Assembly (NCBI GenBank): GCA_947003675.1
Contig: CAMQPJ010000002.1
Span: 1-21,204, forward strand
Source of the DNA: an uncultured Collinsella sp.
Lineage (GTDB): Bacteria > Actinomycetota > Coriobacteriia > Coriobacteriales > Coriobacteriaceae
Length of the DNA: 21,204 nt
Direction: 5' to 3'
Shown piece by piece: positions 1 through 8,009 of this stretch (position 1 is the stretch's first letter; every line of letters begins with the position of its first letter). The position numbers and the translations under genes were made by a program. The notes below the pieces were generated by a model. It had not been told where the DNA came from. It saw nothing but the letters and a program-made list of their open reading frames with translations, and ran no database searches.

Positions 1-77
1 GCGCTGGGGGGTATACACGCGCCGTGGTTCGCTTTATTACCCTGAATTTCTATACGTTTCGTTTACATGGAACAAAC

Positions 78-122
78 GGCGGCCGCGTACCGAAATGGGA
101 ACGCGGCCGCCTTTGGTTTTTG
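78..122 (+). terminator. Rho-independent terminator
   Basis: An 11-bp perfect stem, GGCGGCCGCGT (78-88) with ACGCGGCCGCC (101-111), is separated by a 12-nt loop and followed by TTTGGTTTTT. The T-rich tail lies on the + strand side, so it would end transcription entering from left of the window. Reading frame 1 from the window edge closes with TGA at 43-45, so the tail of an upstream + strand gene may lie in bases 1-45, but 14 codons are too few to identify it. Confidence 0.75.
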
Positions 123-330
123 GATTGACTGAGGTGGTCTATCGACTCTTAGTACGTAACGACCTTGGTGCATAGGGGAGGTCACGTAAAATTTCTTTCG
201 CAAATTGACAGCTGAATACATCCAGGAAAGCAAAAGACATGGTCACCAGCCATCGGTATGATTCTTTGCGACCAAACAGAAGAAGACCGAGAAAGGCTGG
301 AGCCATGTCCGAATCAATCGTATCAATAAA
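123..330. other. Unassigned sequence with a possible 55-codon minus-strand ORF
   Basis: Nothing is recognised here. The minus-strand frame that carries the last traces of the L,D-transpeptidase stays open from about 350 down to a TAG at 139-141, with an ATG at 306. This would give a 55-residue peptide beginning MAPAFLGLLL, hydrophobic at first and basic at the end. No Shine-Dalgarno sequence or family resemblance supports it, so it is probably read-through of decayed DNA. Confidence 0.2.
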
Positions 331-717
331 CGAGGGGATGTTGCCATAGATTCATTTGGCATCCTAGATTGCCGTGCGAACGCATTCGTGAGAGAGCTTC
401 TGACCCAAACATCCTGGATGTTGAACGTGTTCCCTGGTTGTAAAGGACGGAATGGAAAAGTTAGTCGCCGTAGAACTGCGTGTAGTAGTAACACGTATAG
501 CCGCTGCCGAACGAGTATCCCTTTCCGGTAACGGTGAACTCACCGGTCACGGTAGGGGTCCAAGGAAGACCGGGCGAGCAGATCCACTCGTTAACGGGCA
601 CCCAGATGCCGCGTGTGCCGTTGTATACGGCGACTGTGCAAGCGTTCGTGTCTACAAGATTGAGCCAATTCGTCGATCTGTAATACTCCTGAGCCCTGAC
701 GAAAGATGGATTACTTT
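331..717 (-). pseudogene. Decayed L,D-transpeptidase (YkuD) domain
   Basis: YkuD-family enzymes make 3-3 peptidoglycan cross-links or attach proteins to the wall, using a cysteine in an S-H-G-C motif. On the minus strand about 85 residues of the domain are readable to 461: AQEYYRSTNWLNLVDTN, then SPGLPWTPTVTGEFTV, then YYYTQFYGD. A TAA stop follows where the family usually continues with Y and LFHSVLY. The next parts sit in different frames: LFHSVLYNQGT, then TFNIQDV, then GQKLSHECVR, then AI*DAK*IYGNIPS. So there are at least two frameshifts and three stops (TAA, TAG, TGA), and the catalytic motif reads SHEC instead of SHGC, although the cysteine codon remains. The N-terminal part of the protein is missing. 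The domain assignment is firm; loss of function is a safe inference. Confidence 0.8.
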
Positions 718-918
718 GAGCTTCGCTGCGAGAATCCCGCCGACAACAAACGATATTTCTATCAGCTTGACGGTGAGGGTTTTTGTAACGAACTGGCGGC
801 ATTTATGAGGTTGGCCTCTTTGTGTGGCACTGTTCCAGAGATTGCCGGGGAAGTTACGCGCTGCGTGTGCGGTTTGATGGAGGACTACCTAGCGGGCGCC
901 GACTTGCTGTTTGACTAA
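706..918 (+). CDS. Small protein of unknown function (70 aa)
   Basis: I do not recognise this gene. It encodes an acidic 70-residue protein beginning MDYFELRCENPADNKRYFY and ending AGADLLFD, with four cysteines and no signal peptide or membrane segment. The ATG at 706 is the first start after an in-frame TGA at 697, and the bases before it (GACGAAAG) give only a poor, badly spaced ribosome site. It begins almost exactly where antisense homology to the L,D-transpeptidase fades, so it may be the 3' remnant of a longer gene cut at that junction. Codon use looks like real coding sequence, but a chance ORF cannot be excluded. Confidence 0.4.
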   Translation: MDYFELRCENPADNKRYFYQLDGEGFCNELAAFMRLASLCGTVPEIAGEVTRCVCGLMEDYLAGADLLFD

Positions 919-946
919 CTATACTTGGAGACCGAGTCCTTCGCTC

Positions 947-2008
947 TTATTGTTGGCTGGGCGAGTGGACTGCTTGAACAATATCTGATCTTATTTTTGA
1001 AATAGTTGCGAGAATGAGTTGGTTGGCGTAGGACCCCAATAATGCGCCAACCATCGACAAACCCATAGCTAAAGCGACTGAGATTTGCTCCCCGACAGTG
1101 GCTGCTATGATTTGTTGAATAGGAAATCCCCAGAGATATATTCCATAGGACAGTTCGATTTGTCGGATTGGCTTACCTAGAGATAGAAGTGCTGGGTCAA
1201 ACGCAATCCAGATAAGTGTATAGGGCAATAACAGAAAGCAAGCCGCAATGCTATACCCATTCCAGGCGGTTAGGAAAAAGAAAATTGTCGATAGAATTCC
1301 TAATGGCCTGATGATGTGAACTTTTAAACGAAATGCGTAAAACAACACACCGATGCAGAACATATATACAGGTCGATAGTAAGAGAAGAGCGACGGCGCA
1401 CTTAACCATAAGAGAAGACTGAAGATGCTTATTCCGGCAAAACACAGCAGGGTGCCTTTGTGCCTGAAACGCGTCGCGATGAATGCGATAAAGCAGCATA
1501 CATAACAAAAAAACTCGACAGGCATTGTCCAAAGGGAGCCGTTTACCGTTGATCCGTATGGGTTATTAAGGAAAACTCCCGGAAGATTGTGTACAGGAAT
1601 AAGGAATGCGTTTAGTAGATAGGCGTAAGTGGCTGGTCGGGAAAAATAGTCACTAAGTTTATATATTGAAAAGATGGGTCCGACAATAAAAACGCACGCT
1701 GCCGTAACAAGTGCTAGTTCTGGAATTAGCCGCTTGCAGCGTGTGCGAAAGAAGCTCGATGGAGTCGGGTGGCTCTCGCAGCTCTTTGCTATGTATAGTC
1801 CCGCAAAAAAGAAAAACGTGCTTACAGCAATTGTTCCAAGTGGGAGATGGCTAAGAAGGGCGGAGAGCAGGACAGAGCTTTCTCCGAAGAGGGGGGATGA
1901 GTGAGATATGATGACAGCGAACGCGCTGATTAGTTTTATCAAGTTGACGTTGTTGCATCTGGACCCAATGACTGAGTCAAGAGTCAAGGTTTCTTGTTGA
2001 GGGGTCAT
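947..2008 (-). CDS. Acyltransferase 3 family membrane protein (polysaccharide O-acylation)
   Basis: The family (OafA/Oac-like) moves acetyl or other acyl groups across the membrane onto surface glycans. I chose the ATG at 2008 (MTPQQETLTL) because AAAGG precedes it by about 9 bases; the longer frame to 2056 has no ribosome site. The protein is about 353 residues with roughly ten hydrophobic segments. Family landmarks, numbered from this start: an N-terminal helix ending in HSSP with the conserved His at about 36, an R-x-R-x-K-R-L-I-P stretch at about 88-97, and NGSLWTMPVEFF at about 156-167. It lies 208 bp downstream of the LicD gene on the same strand and may be co-transcribed with it. Its A+T content is visibly higher than that of rmlA/rmlB, which hints at horizontal transfer. 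The acyl donor and acceptor cannot be told from sequence. Confidence 0.85.
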   Translation of the reverse strand: MTPQQETLTLDSVIGSRCNNVNLIKLISAFAVIISHSSPLFGESSVLLSALLSHLPLGTIAVSTFFFFAGLYIAKSCESHPTPSSFFRTRCKRLIPELALVTAACVFIVGPIFSIYKLSDYFSRPATYAYLLNAFLIPVHNLPGVFLNNPYGSTVNGSLWTMPVEFFCYVCCFIAFIATRFRHKGTLLCFAGISIFSLLLWLSAPSLFSYYRPVYMFCIGVLFYAFRLKVHIIRPLGILSTIFFFLTAWNGYSIAACFLLLPYTLIWIAFDPALLSLGKPIRQIELSYGIYLWGFPIQQIIAATVGEQISVALAMGLSMVGALLGSYANQLILATISKIRSDIVQAVHSPSQQ

Positions 2009-2216
2009 TATCTTGAGCCTTTCGCAATTTAATTCAACGTGGATTGGCCATTGCACGCCGTTCGATTGCTCTCGTCAGCGTGCTTAAATGCTGCTGAGGC
2101 TTTGTGTTGCGGGAATGGCGACCAGTGTTTTATTGCGCGTTGTGCAGATTGTGGACGGGGTGGATGTGGGGGCTGATTGCAAATAGGTGGATGTTTCCGC
2201 TTGTGAACGATTTAGA

Positions 2217-3092
2217 TCAAGATCGGGGTGAGCAACGAGGTAAGTCGGCATAAGGACCAAAATCTAGGCGCGCAGGGTAGTGGTTTTTCCTTTTTTCAAC
2301 AGGAGGAAGGGTCATAAAGTCCCCATATAGGGTGGAGAGATGCTTTTCAAGCTTGTTCGGGAAATAGACTTGGCGGCCCTCGAACTCTAGCGGCCGAAGC
2401 GGGAAGACTTCATCGCGCGGATATGTTGCGGTGAATGGGCTGGTGTCGTTAAGGTATGCGATTCGACGGGTCGAAACGCCGGCGTAACGACGACGCGCTT
2501 CGTTTTCCTTTTTCAATGCATAAGAAGGCGAGACATGGGTTAGCCTCAAGATGAACGAGGCAATTCTACAGGCGATCCGAACGAGAGCCCCCTTCGGTCC
2601 GTGAATCATAATAACTGGATCGTTGATGCTGAGCAGCAGCCTGATATGCGACCAGAACCACGCTGCGCGTGCTTGAGACTTGTATAGCTTTTCGTCGTCT
2701 GGCACATTGTCGAAAGCATAGAGGTCAAGGAAGATTCCCAAGTCACAGTTGATATTCTTAAGCGTTTCTTCGCAAAACTGAGTCCCACGCAGCATGAGAC
2801 GGGTCGTAGGGAGCGGGTAATTGATATCAGTTGACGCGGAGATTATGGAAAACTTCTCACTGAACTGGTTTTCGATAATCTCCGTCAGTTTCTCAAGGTC
2901 CTGTGCGGGCATCCCCAAGTCGATGTCGTCATCCCACGGTATGAACCCCTTGTGGCGAAGTGCACCGATGCCCGTTCCTCCCCAGGCAAAATATGTCAGG
3001 TCGTTGTCCCCGCAGATTTTTATAAACTCGTCCAAAAGGAGCAGCTCGCACTCTTGGATTTTTTTAAGTTCTTCTTTTGAGTACTCTTTCAA
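2217..3092 (-). CDS. licD: LicD-family phosphotransferase
   Basis: LicD proteins belong to the nucleotidyltransferase fold and transfer phosphocholine or other phosphoryl-alcohol groups onto teichoic acids, capsules or glycans in the cytoplasm. The signature is complete at residues 38-60: GGTGIGALRHKG followed by FIPWDDDIDLGM, with the DDDID metal-binding cluster. Length is 291 residues, normal for the family. The start is a TTG at 3092, with AGGAG six bases upstream; no nearby in-frame ATG has a comparable site. A TATACT hexamer (minus strand, 3134-3139) could be its -10 box but lacks a good -35. It stands immediately inside the IS3-type fragment and upstream of the acyltransferase, suggesting a two-gene decoration unit. 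No choline uptake or CDP-choline gene is in the window, so the transferred group is unknown. Confidence 0.88.
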   Translation of the reverse strand: MKEYSKEELKKIQECELLLLDEFIKICGDNDLTYFAWGGTGIGALRHKGFIPWDDDIDLGMPAQDLEKLTEIIENQFSEKFSIISASTDINYPLPTTRLMLRGTQFCEETLKNINCDLGIFLDLYAFDNVPDDEKLYKSQARAAWFWSHIRLLLSINDPVIMIHGPKGALVRIACRIASFILRLTHVSPSYALKKENEARRRYAGVSTRRIAYLNDTSPFTATYPRDEVFPLRPLEFEGRQVYFPNKLEKHLSTLYGDFMTLPPVEKRKNHYPARLDFGPYADLPRCSPRS

Positions 3093-3171
3093 TTGTGTCT
3101 CCTATTTCTACTTGTTAAATTTTGTGCTAGAAGAGTATAGCTTGTTAATCGCTTTAAGGGCTAGACCTCTC

Positions 3172-3510
3172 TGGGCTGCGGTGGAATCTTTAGACCGGCT
3201 TCCTATGTTGCGAGCCCCAAGCTCTCCCGGTATTCTCTTGGACTCATATAGCCCAAGTCGCTCTTGAGGCGCTCGTCACGATACCACATTAGATACGCGT
3301 CGAGCATTTTCATGATTTGCTCCAGCGTCACGTCGCTCCAATCGCGCCCGTAGAAGAACTCAATCTTGAGCCTCCCGAATAAGCCCTCCATGCGTGAGTT
3401 GTCCGGAGAATGGCCCTTCCTCGACATAGAACGTACGAGACCGTGCTCTTCGCAAATCAAGATCCACCCGGGCCATTGGTAATGGCGGCCGCGGCCGTTG
3501 TGCACGCGGG
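3172..3510 (-). pseudogene. IS3 family (IS150-like) transposase OrfB, C-terminal fragment
   Basis: The minus strand encodes about 100 residues of the rve integrase core, from VHNGRGRHYQWPGW to SPREYRESLGLAT, ending with TAG at 3203-3205. The third catalytic residue is present in PDNSRMEGLFGRLK. The second catalytic Asp, normally in HSDRG, is replaced: the text reads HNGRG. Everything before it, including the first Asp, is missing. The stretch 3172-3202 downstream of the stop, starting TGGGCTG on the + strand, may contain the element's outer end, but I could not define a full inverted repeat. The fragment abuts the broken ChW protein gene at about 3510-3518. Confidence 0.85.
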
Positions 3511-3518
3511 AGTGCTCA

Positions 3519-5749
3519 CCTTCCGGAAAAGATGGCGATGTCATAATCGGCGGAAGTCAGAATGGCGTCAGAAAACTCGACTAGGTAGCAGCTCTGGCCT
3601 TGGGGGCAGAGCGCTTGCAATGTCTTGTCCGACGGAGTCGATATGGGAGAGTCAAACCAGTCCATGATGCTGTAGTCGACGGTGCTCGAGGGATCGAGCG
3701 CAGCAGCTTTCGTCATGTTGAAGACGCCGCAACCTGCGTCGCTGGAGGCAGAGTTGTACGTGCTCGATCCATAGCCCGAGAGCGCGACCTCGGGGTTGAA
3801 GAACAAGATGAGCTCCGCTGCAACAGAAGAATCAATGTCGGTGATGTCTAGAGTGTCCAACTGGGCCTGCTTTGAAGGCCACAAGCCCGTTGGAGTGTTG
3901 GGGTGCCCCTTGTAGTAATAGGCCTAGTCATCGCCGTAGCAGGTCATGGTGAGCCTGTCGTATTCTTCGAACGACTGCTCCAGATTCACATGGGTCTCAA
4001 GAAGGACCATGGGTTTCTTGTCCTCGGCCTCGGCTGCGGCAAAGTAGCCATCGTTAAAGTTGCAGAGGGCCTTGAATGCAGCTACGGTGGAATCTCCGCG
4101 TTGTTGCAGCGCGGTAAGCATGTTCGCGACGTTCTTCTTTACGCTGGGATTGGTGGCAATGGTGTTGGCGAACGCGTTATCGTCGGCGCTCTGGAACAGG
4201 TTCGTGCGCGTCATCCACCATTCCGTATTGGGCTCGCACTTAAGTGCTGCGTACATGGAGTCCCAGTGGGCGTGCCAACCGTAGTCGGAACTCGCCTTTC
4301 CAGTCCTGTAGGCAGAGCCTTTCGCGGCAAGCTAACTTTGTTCAAGCTGTGCCTCCTTAGCGGCGGGATCCACTCCTTTGGCGTTGAAGGTCTCGTTCAT
4401 GAAGTTGTACGTCGCCGTTCCGTCCGAAAGCAGGTAGTTCTTGTAGTTGCCTTGGGAAATCTGGTTGGCATATATGATGAGTGGATAAGCGAGCAGGTAA
4501 TGTCGTTAATGAACAGGTTGAACTTGGAGTCTGACTTAAGGCGCTTGAACTCTTTGACGTAGTCGGCGAATGCAGTGTAATTGCTGGAGCCCTTAATGGC
4601 TTCGGTTGTTATGAAGAGCATGGTGTACATGCCGGAGGGGAGCGCGTCCCAATTAAACGCCGAGGGACGGTCGAGCATGACAATGGACGGCACCGAGGCC
4701 CCAGTCGAAGACATTGTGTAGTCTCAATAGGAAATGGAATAGAGCACAACCGGGAAGGTCGCAGAAGGCGGTGCGAGGTTGTACTCGCTTGCGGTCACCC
4801 CAAGCTCTTGGACGGTGGTCCCAATTTCGTGGTCGCCCTTGAGGTGCTCGACCTTTGCGGTAAATGGTCCATAGGTTCCAACGTTTAGCGCCATACCGGC
4901 GGCATCGATGGATGCGAGCGAGGTGGAGTCGGTCACATTGCGCGTTACGGTGTTGCTGTAGCGCATAGTGGCGGTCACACGCATGTCCGTGGCGACGCCA
5001 TCGGCGCGGAGGAGCGCGAGAGAGTCCGGTCGAACGCGCGCCGTGGTCGACTCGCCCTCCTGAATAATGGATGTCTGATAGTGCGAGGGAATGTAAGCGT
5101 TCGCTGTAGAGGACGGTGCATCTTCTCCGTGCTTCACCAGGCGAATCTCAATCGCTTCGGCCCGGTAGTTCCATCCGGTTGTGCCCGCAATGGCTCCGTC
5201 GGAAACCCAGTCCTGCCATCCTACGTTGACACAGTGGGCGCTGTGACGAATGCCGCCGTCGGCGTTGGCGAGTGAGACCTTAAGGGCCTCTATGGCTCTC
5301 GCCTTGCCCTCGGTTCCAGCCGTAGCACCGTCTTTGCTGGGGAAGTTGCCCCATCCTTGATCTCTCTCATGGGCATAGTATTGGACGGATGGCGTTGCGG
5401 TGGATTGGGCCGAGGCGACCACTGCGTCTGCTTGTGCGTTGCTCGCTGGGTCCGCGTTCGCCAGCTAGGAGTTTGTTGCCGAGGTGCTGGCCTCTTTGGC
5501 TGCGGGCTCGTCATGGGTCTTGGACGCAGGCCTTTCCTCCGCTTGCTGGTCCACGTTCGGCTCTTCGACGGGAGTCGCCGTTGAGTCGATGATTTCTTGT
5601 CCAGTACCGGTTGATTGCTCGTCTTGAATGGCAGCCGCTTCATTTGCGGGTGCCGTATCGTCTGCGAAGACCGGTCCTGCAGCAACCGATGCGACGAGCA
5701 AGGTCTAGCAAAGCAGGGCGGCGATTGCTTTTGAACATCATCGTTTCAT
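3519..5749 (-). pseudogene. Broken secreted ChW-repeat protein with sialyltransferase-like C-terminal domain
   Basis: One gene can be followed on the minus strand through several lesions. It starts at the ATG at 5749 behind AAGGAG. After a frameshift a signal peptide is legible (KAIAALLC, TAG, TLLVASVAAGPVFADD), then a low-complexity A/E/T/P linker, a TAG, then two ChW repeats (GWGNFPSKDGATAGTEG and GWQDWVSDGAIAGTTGW). ChW repeats are wall-associated modules of Clostridia and Coriobacteriia. After a TGA near 4725 comes a domain starting PSIVMLDRPSAFNWD. A frameshift near 4500 leads to YLLAYPLIIYANQI and YLLSDGTATYNF (Asp about 4423). Stops follow at 4334 (TAG) and 3927 (TAG), the latter just before YYYKGHP (3900-3911). 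Then come SSVAAEL and GYGSSTY. The Asp-Gly, K-G-H-P and S-S motifs and their spacing resemble bacterial GT80-type sialyltransferases. The 3' end is cut off at the IS fragment. Confidence 0.75.
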
Positions 5750-5848
5750 ATCGGCTCCTTCCAATAGATGCAATACATCATTAGATGCTAGCAGTATTGT
5801 GTGGGATACGAGCCGTTGTGCCTGAGCGGTTGCGGGAGCGGCGGGAAC

Positions 5849-7075
5849 CTATTTCTGAAGGAGAACTTTGGCAATGCCAGCTATTGCCGCGGGAGCGCAC
5901 GCGGACATAATTGCGATGTTGATTCCATTCATATCGAATGCGGTAATAAAGTGGTCAGCAGCAAGAACGATGATGCCGAAGGCGAGGGCGTTGATGATGA
6001 TCTGGGTAATTCCGTCCCGCATGATGAGGAGGGAGTCGTTCACGTAGAGGAGGATGGCGATAGAAGTTGTTGCTCCTAAAACGTATGGGAAGATCCAGAG
6101 GTAGGGTGCGATTTTGTTGCCGTAGACCAACTCGAGCAAGGGCCCGCCCACCATGGAGAGGCCTGCCGTTGCAACTGCTATACATGCAAAAAGAAGCCCC
6201 AGTACCTTTAAGAAGCTCTTTTTAAAGGCTGATGGGCCGCCGTTTTGCAATGAGCTTGCAAGAGTTCTAATGAGCGGGCTGTAAAGATAGGCGGCTCCAG
6301 CTTGGATAAGCACGGCAGGCGTGGCTATGCTGGCGTAGATGCCAAGCATTTCCTGGTCTGTGAGGATTCCGTATCGTTGACGGACGATGGAGACAATAGA
6401 GGTGGTAAGGAAATTGGCGATGGTCGGCATGAGGCAGGCTTTTCCAAGTGCAACAAGGTGGTTGCACGAGAATCGGGGGTGCATATCGCCGAAGCGCTTC
6501 GCGCGGGGCAAATCGTAGAAGAGTGTCACGAGCATGCAGCAAAGTGCCATTCCAATGATTGCCATTGGAAGAGATTGGTTTGCTGCAAAGGGGGCGACAA
6601 ATCCAAATAGAGACAAAACACCGCGCATAAATTGCGACTTACCAATGTAGTCCATCCTTTGGCCTTTTTGGTCAATTCCGTAAAGGACGTCTACGAATGT
6701 CTCGTCGATCTTGAAAACGAGAAATGCAACCGTGGCCACGAGGAAGGCGGGGTTATTGCTAATGACGGCAACATATATGCAGCTGAAGATGAGACTGAAG
6801 AGTATGGAGACGAACCGGAAGCCCACATAATCCTTGGAAGAATGCTCGCAGGAAATGTCGGAAACCTGGTAAGTTCTCATTCTATATAGGCTGACGGAGG
6901 CGAACATGTTGCCTATGGACATGGCGAAGGCCAATGCGCCGGAATTGTTGTAGTCCGTTGAGAGGACAACCACCAACACAGTTGTGAGCCATTGGCACCC
7001 AAGATAGAAGATGCATCCTGCGGCATTCCACAGTGCGTTCTTTTTTGTGGTCAAAGGTGCGGGGACGTTGGGCAT
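5849..7075 (-). CDS. wzx: Wzx-like polysaccharide flippase (MOP/PST superfamily)
   Basis: Flippases of this type carry lipid-linked repeat units from the cytoplasmic to the outer leaflet of the membrane. The protein is 408 residues and almost entirely hydrophobic, with about 12 predicted helices. It begins with the typical short N-terminal tail (LTTKKNALWNAAGCIFYLG) and has an internal second-half repeat starting near FLTTSIVSIVRQRYGIL. Length and pattern fit the polysaccharide transporter family, though sequence alone does not give the substrate. The ATG at 7075 has only a weak AAGAG upstream. Transcription is divergent from the glycosyltransferase operon starting at 7200. The broken ChW protein gene lies 99 bp downstream on the same strand. 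The gene symbol is a functional label, not an orthology claim. Confidence 0.8.
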   Translation of the reverse strand: MPNVPAPLTTKKNALWNAAGCIFYLGCQWLTTVLVVVLSTDYNNSGALAFAMSIGNMFASVSLYRMRTYQVSDISCEHSSKDYVGFRFVSILFSLIFSCIYVAVISNNPAFLVATVAFLVFKIDETFVDVLYGIDQKGQRMDYIGKSQFMRGVLSLFGFVAPFAANQSLPMAIIGMALCCMLVTLFYDLPRAKRFGDMHPRFSCNHLVALGKACLMPTIANFLTTSIVSIVRQRYGILTDQEMLGIYASIATPAVLIQAGAAYLYSPLIRTLASSLQNGGPSAFKKSFLKVLGLLFACIAVATAGLSMVGGPLLELVYGNKIAPYLWIFPYVLGATTSIAILLYVNDSLLIMRDGITQIIINALAFGIIVLAADHFITAFDMNGINIAIMSACAPAAIAGIAKVLLQK

Positions 7076-7133
7076 GTGGTGCTCTTTTCGGGTGCGGTTT
7101 CATTCGAATGATGTTAGTAATCTTAGTGTCCTT

Positions 7134-7162
7134 TTTAACGAGAGCACAGACGAACGTATAAT
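7134..7162 (+). promoter_or_regulatory. Predicted promoter of the glycosyltransferase operon
   Basis: A perfect -10 hexamer TATAAT (7157-7162) lies 17 bases after a weak -35, TTTAAC (7134-7139), in the 124-bp gap between the divergent flippase and glycosyltransferase genes. The predicted transcription start is about 30 bases before the ATG at 7200. Confidence 0.45.
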
Positions 7163-7187
7163 AAACAGGTATGCCTATCTGACTCAA
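7158..7187 (-). promoter_or_regulatory. Possible divergent promoter for the flippase gene
   Basis: On the minus strand TTGAGT (7187-7182) and TATTAT (7163-7158) are 18 bases apart. The -10 overlaps the TATAAT of the + strand promoter, so the two directions would compete. This is weaker than the + strand call. Confidence 0.3.
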
Positions 7188-7199
7188 TGGGAGCGATTC

Positions 7200-8009
7200 A
7201 TGACATTTGGTCCTTCTGACCATACATTTGTGCTCTGTGCTTACAAAGAGAGCCCCTTTCTGGAGGAGTGCTTGCAATCTTTGCTTGCTCAAACTGTGAA
7301 GACCGACGTGCTTATTGCTACTTCCACGCCGTGCGAAGCGACGAGGTCGTTGTCTCGACGCTATGACGTCCCGCTTCATGTGAGAGAGGGAAAGTCGGGC
7401 ATTGCTGATGACTGGAATTACGCAGTGAGTTGCGCGACAACGCCTTTGGTGACTATCGCACATCAGGACGATACGTATGAGCCGGATTATGTTGCTCATC
7501 TCCTTGCTGCGGCAAATAAGGTGGACAACTTGCTTATATACTTCACCAACTATGGTGAGCTGAGGAATGGCGAAAAGAATGATGACAACCGTCTGCTTCG
7601 CGTGAAGCGCATGCTTCTTGCGCCACTTAAGGACGGGAAACTCTCATCGTCTTGCTGGCTGCGTCGTCGTGTGCTGTCGGTTGGGTCTCCTGTTTGTTGT
7701 CCCTCTGTCACGTTAAACATGACAAATCTCCCCGCGGTTCCTTTTGAGAAGATCTTCAAGTGCGATCTTGATTGGGACGCTTGGGAACGTTACTCAAGAC
7801 TGCCGGGGGACTACTATTACGATTCAACCGTTCTCATGCACCATCGAATTCATGAAGGGTCTGAGACGACCGCACTCATTAAGGATGACACTCGGACGCA
7901 TGAGGACTTTGAGATGCTGTGCCGGTTTTGGCCTAGGCCGCTTGCACGCATTGTTAATAGGATTTACGGGAAGAGTCAAACGAACAACAACGTAAAGGAG
8001 GCACAGTGA
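7200..8009 (+). CDS. Family 2 glycosyltransferase
   Basis: A GT-A fold transferase that adds one sugar from a nucleotide donor to the growing lipid-linked glycan on the cytoplasmic side. The frame is open back to 7011, but I place the start at the ATG at 7200, where GGGAG lies six bases upstream and the family core begins (HTFVLCAYKESPFLEECLQSLL). The result is 269 residues. The acceptor/donor landmarks are GKSGIADDWNYAV at about 64-76 and the metal-binding HQDD at 88-91. There are no membrane helices. It is the first gene of the + strand operon and its stop overlaps the next start by four bases (GTGA), which implies translational coupling. The sugar specificity cannot be inferred. Confidence 0.85.
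   Translation: MTFGPSDHTFVLCAYKESPFLEECLQSLLAQTVKTDVLIATSTPCEATRSLSRRYDVPLHVREGKSGIADDWNYAVSCATTPLVTIAHQDDTYEPDYVAHLLAAANKVDNLLIYFTNYGELRNGEKNDDNRLLRVKRMLLAPLKDGKLSSSCWLRRRVLSVGSPVCCPSVTLNMTNLPAVPFEKIFKCDLDWDAWERYSRLPGDYYYDSTVLMHHRIHEGSETTALIKDDTRTHEDFEMLCRFWPRPLARIVNRIYGKSQTNNNVKEAQ

Noticed and set aside
3903..4562. 219-codon + strand ORF
   Set aside because: It is antisense to the broken ChW protein, whose repaired minus-strand reading shows coherent motifs; the + strand product has none.
3519..5749. TAG recoding as an explanation for the in-frame stops in the ChW protein gene
   Set aside because: The stops include a TGA and occur together with frameshifts, and several intact genes here (for example those ending at 9057, 10615 and 14355) use TAG as their normal terminator.
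7011..7199. N-terminal extension of the first operon glycosyltransferase to 7011
   Set aside because: It overlaps the flippase coding sequence on the other strand, has no ribosome site, and adds residues unlike the family; the ATG at 7200 with GGGAG is better.
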